Made by a program: the position numbers and the translations under genes. Positions 63,315-64,000 of a DNA stretch of 64,000 nucleotides are shown piece by piece. How positions within the stretch are numbered: the stretch's first letter is position 1; the number at the start of each line of letters is the position of its first letter. Origin of the DNA: Mycolicibacterium thermoresistibile (lineage in GTDB: Bacteria > Actinomycetota > Actinomycetes > Mycobacteriales > Mycobacteriaceae); contig NZ_LT906483.1 of NCBI RefSeq assembly GCF_900187065.1, positions 4,216,001 to 4,280,000 of the forward strand, written 5' to 3'. The notes beneath the pieces were generated by a model, which saw only the letters and a list, made by a program, of their open reading frames with translations, was not told the DNA's origin and ran no database searches.

Positions 63315-64000
63315 ATGGGTAACCCGGTCATTGTCGAAGCCACCCGCAGCCCCATCGGTAAGCGCAACGGGTGGTTGTCAGGTCTACACGCCACCGAGCT
63401 GCTGGGCGCGGTGCAGAAGTCGCTCGTCGACAGGGCGGCGAGCCAGGGCGAGCTGCAAGCCGCCGACGTCGAACAGGTGATCGGCGGCTGCGTCACGCAG
63501 TACGGCGAGCAGTCCAACAACATCACCCGGGTGGCATGGCTGACCGCCGGCCTGCCCGAGCACGTCGGCGCCACCACGGTGGACTGCCAGTGCGGCAGCG
63601 GTCAACAGGCCAACCACCTGATCGCCGGGCTGATCGCCGCCGGCGCCATCGACATCGGCATCGCCTGCGGCGTGGAGGCCATGAGCCGCGTCGGCCTCGG
63701 CGAGAACGCCGGGCCGGACCGCTCCAAGATCCGCGCCGCCTCCTGGGACATCGACATGCCCAACCAGTTCGAGGCCGCCGAGCGGATCGCCAAGCGGCGC
63801 GGCATCACCCGTGAGGACGTCGACCAGTTCGGTCTGCAGTCGCAGCTCAAGGCGCAGCAGGCGTGGGCGGAAGGCCGGTTCGACCGGGAGATCTCGCCGA
63901 TCGAGGCCCCGGTGCTCGACGAGCTGAAGCAGCCCACCTCCGAACGGCAGCAGGTCAGCCGTGACCAGGGCCTGCGGGAGACCACCCTGGAGGGGCTGGC
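63315..64000 (+). CDS. fadA5: FadA5 thiolase (partial, 3' end cut by window)
   Basis: First 228 residues of the FadA5 thiolase (Rv3546), which releases acetyl-CoA from 3-oxo sterol side-chain CoA thioesters. The nucleophile is Cys93 in the stretch VDCQCGSGQQANH. GITREDVDQFGLQSQ is another thiolase landmark. The frame is open to the window edge. Divergent from cyp125. Confidence 0.95.
   Translation, partial: MGNPVIVEATRSPIGKRNGWLSGLHATELLGAVQKSLVDRAASQGELQAADVEQVIGGCVTQYGEQSNNITRVAWLTAGLPEHVGATTVDCQCGSGQQANHLIAGLIAAGAIDIGIACGVEAMSRVGLGENAGPDRSKIRAASWDIDMPNQFEAAERIAKRRGITREDVDQFGLQSQLKAQQAWAEGRFDREISPIEAPVLDELKQPTSERQQVSRDQGLRETTLEGL

Overview
The window is GC-rich actinobacterial DNA from a mycobacterium, most likely a fast-growing environmental species (Mycolicibacterium type). 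The evidence is a complete mce4 sterol-import operon beside otsA, the surrounding cholesterol-catabolism regulon in nearly the gene order known from M. tuberculosis (Rv3489 to Rv3546), and nine perfect KstR operators (TNNAACNNGTTNNA) in the intergenic spaces. The PE_PGRS/PPE genes and fadD18 that interrupt this locus in M. tuberculosis are absent. In their place are a cytochrome oxidase subunit I gene (28780-30528), an IclR regulator (48249-49190) and an RqlH-type helicase (49187-51280).

Layout. 1-9140 is accessory: a DUF3303 protein, a secreted DUF732-like protein, a SnoaL-like protein, a four-gene molybdenum hydroxylase operon (large subunit, CoxG-like, FAD and 2Fe-2S subunits; 1862-6219), an AbiEi/DUF559-type gene between two near-identical palindromes (6233-7346), then an SDR and an enoyl-CoA hydratase. 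9377-10314 holds two tandem paralogous secreted proteins. 10386-12087 holds three perfect 22-bp repeats followed by a 54-aa gene and otsA. 12089-23780 is the minus-strand import unit fdxD-hsd4A-yrbE4AB-mce4ABCDEF-mam. 23950-28749 is fadE26-fadE27-fadD17 plus a nucleotide-sugar-epimerase-like dehydrogenase. 28780-34296 holds ctaD, a flavin oxidoreductase, fadD19 and echA19. A second AbiEi/DUF559 gene bracketed by palindromes of unrelated sequence lies at 34361-35336. 35463-48147 holds cyp142, an acetoacetate-decarboxylase-like gene, an F420/LLM oxidoreductase, a DUF35 protein with ltp4 and ltp3, two lipoproteins, kshA with a coupled small cysteine protein, a sulfotransferase, an SDR and an Rv3531c-like protein. 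48249-51280 holds the IclR regulator and RqlH. 51574-57075 holds hsaF-hsaG-hsaE facing kstD-hsd4B. 57152-63196 is the igr operon (ltp2-chsH1-chsH2-fadE29-fadE28-cyp125), and fadA5 runs off the right edge.

How the genes work together. Mce4/YrbE4 import sterol. Cyp125/Cyp142 oxidise C26/27. FadD19/FadD17 make CoA thioesters. FadE26/27, EchA19, Hsd4B, Hsd4A, FadA5, FadE28/29, ChsH1/H2, Ltp2 and Ltp3/Ltp4 shorten the side chain. KstD and KshA open ring B, and HsaE/F/G finish the ring A/B fragment to pyruvate and propionyl-CoA. KstR operators sit in front of nearly every transcription unit.

The most unusual structure is the pair of single-gene AbiEi/DUF559 modules, each bracketed by its own long palindrome pair. 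They look like a repeated architecture rather than chance terminators. A third, orphan palindrome (51508-51561) has the same arm and loop dimensions as the module B palindrome.
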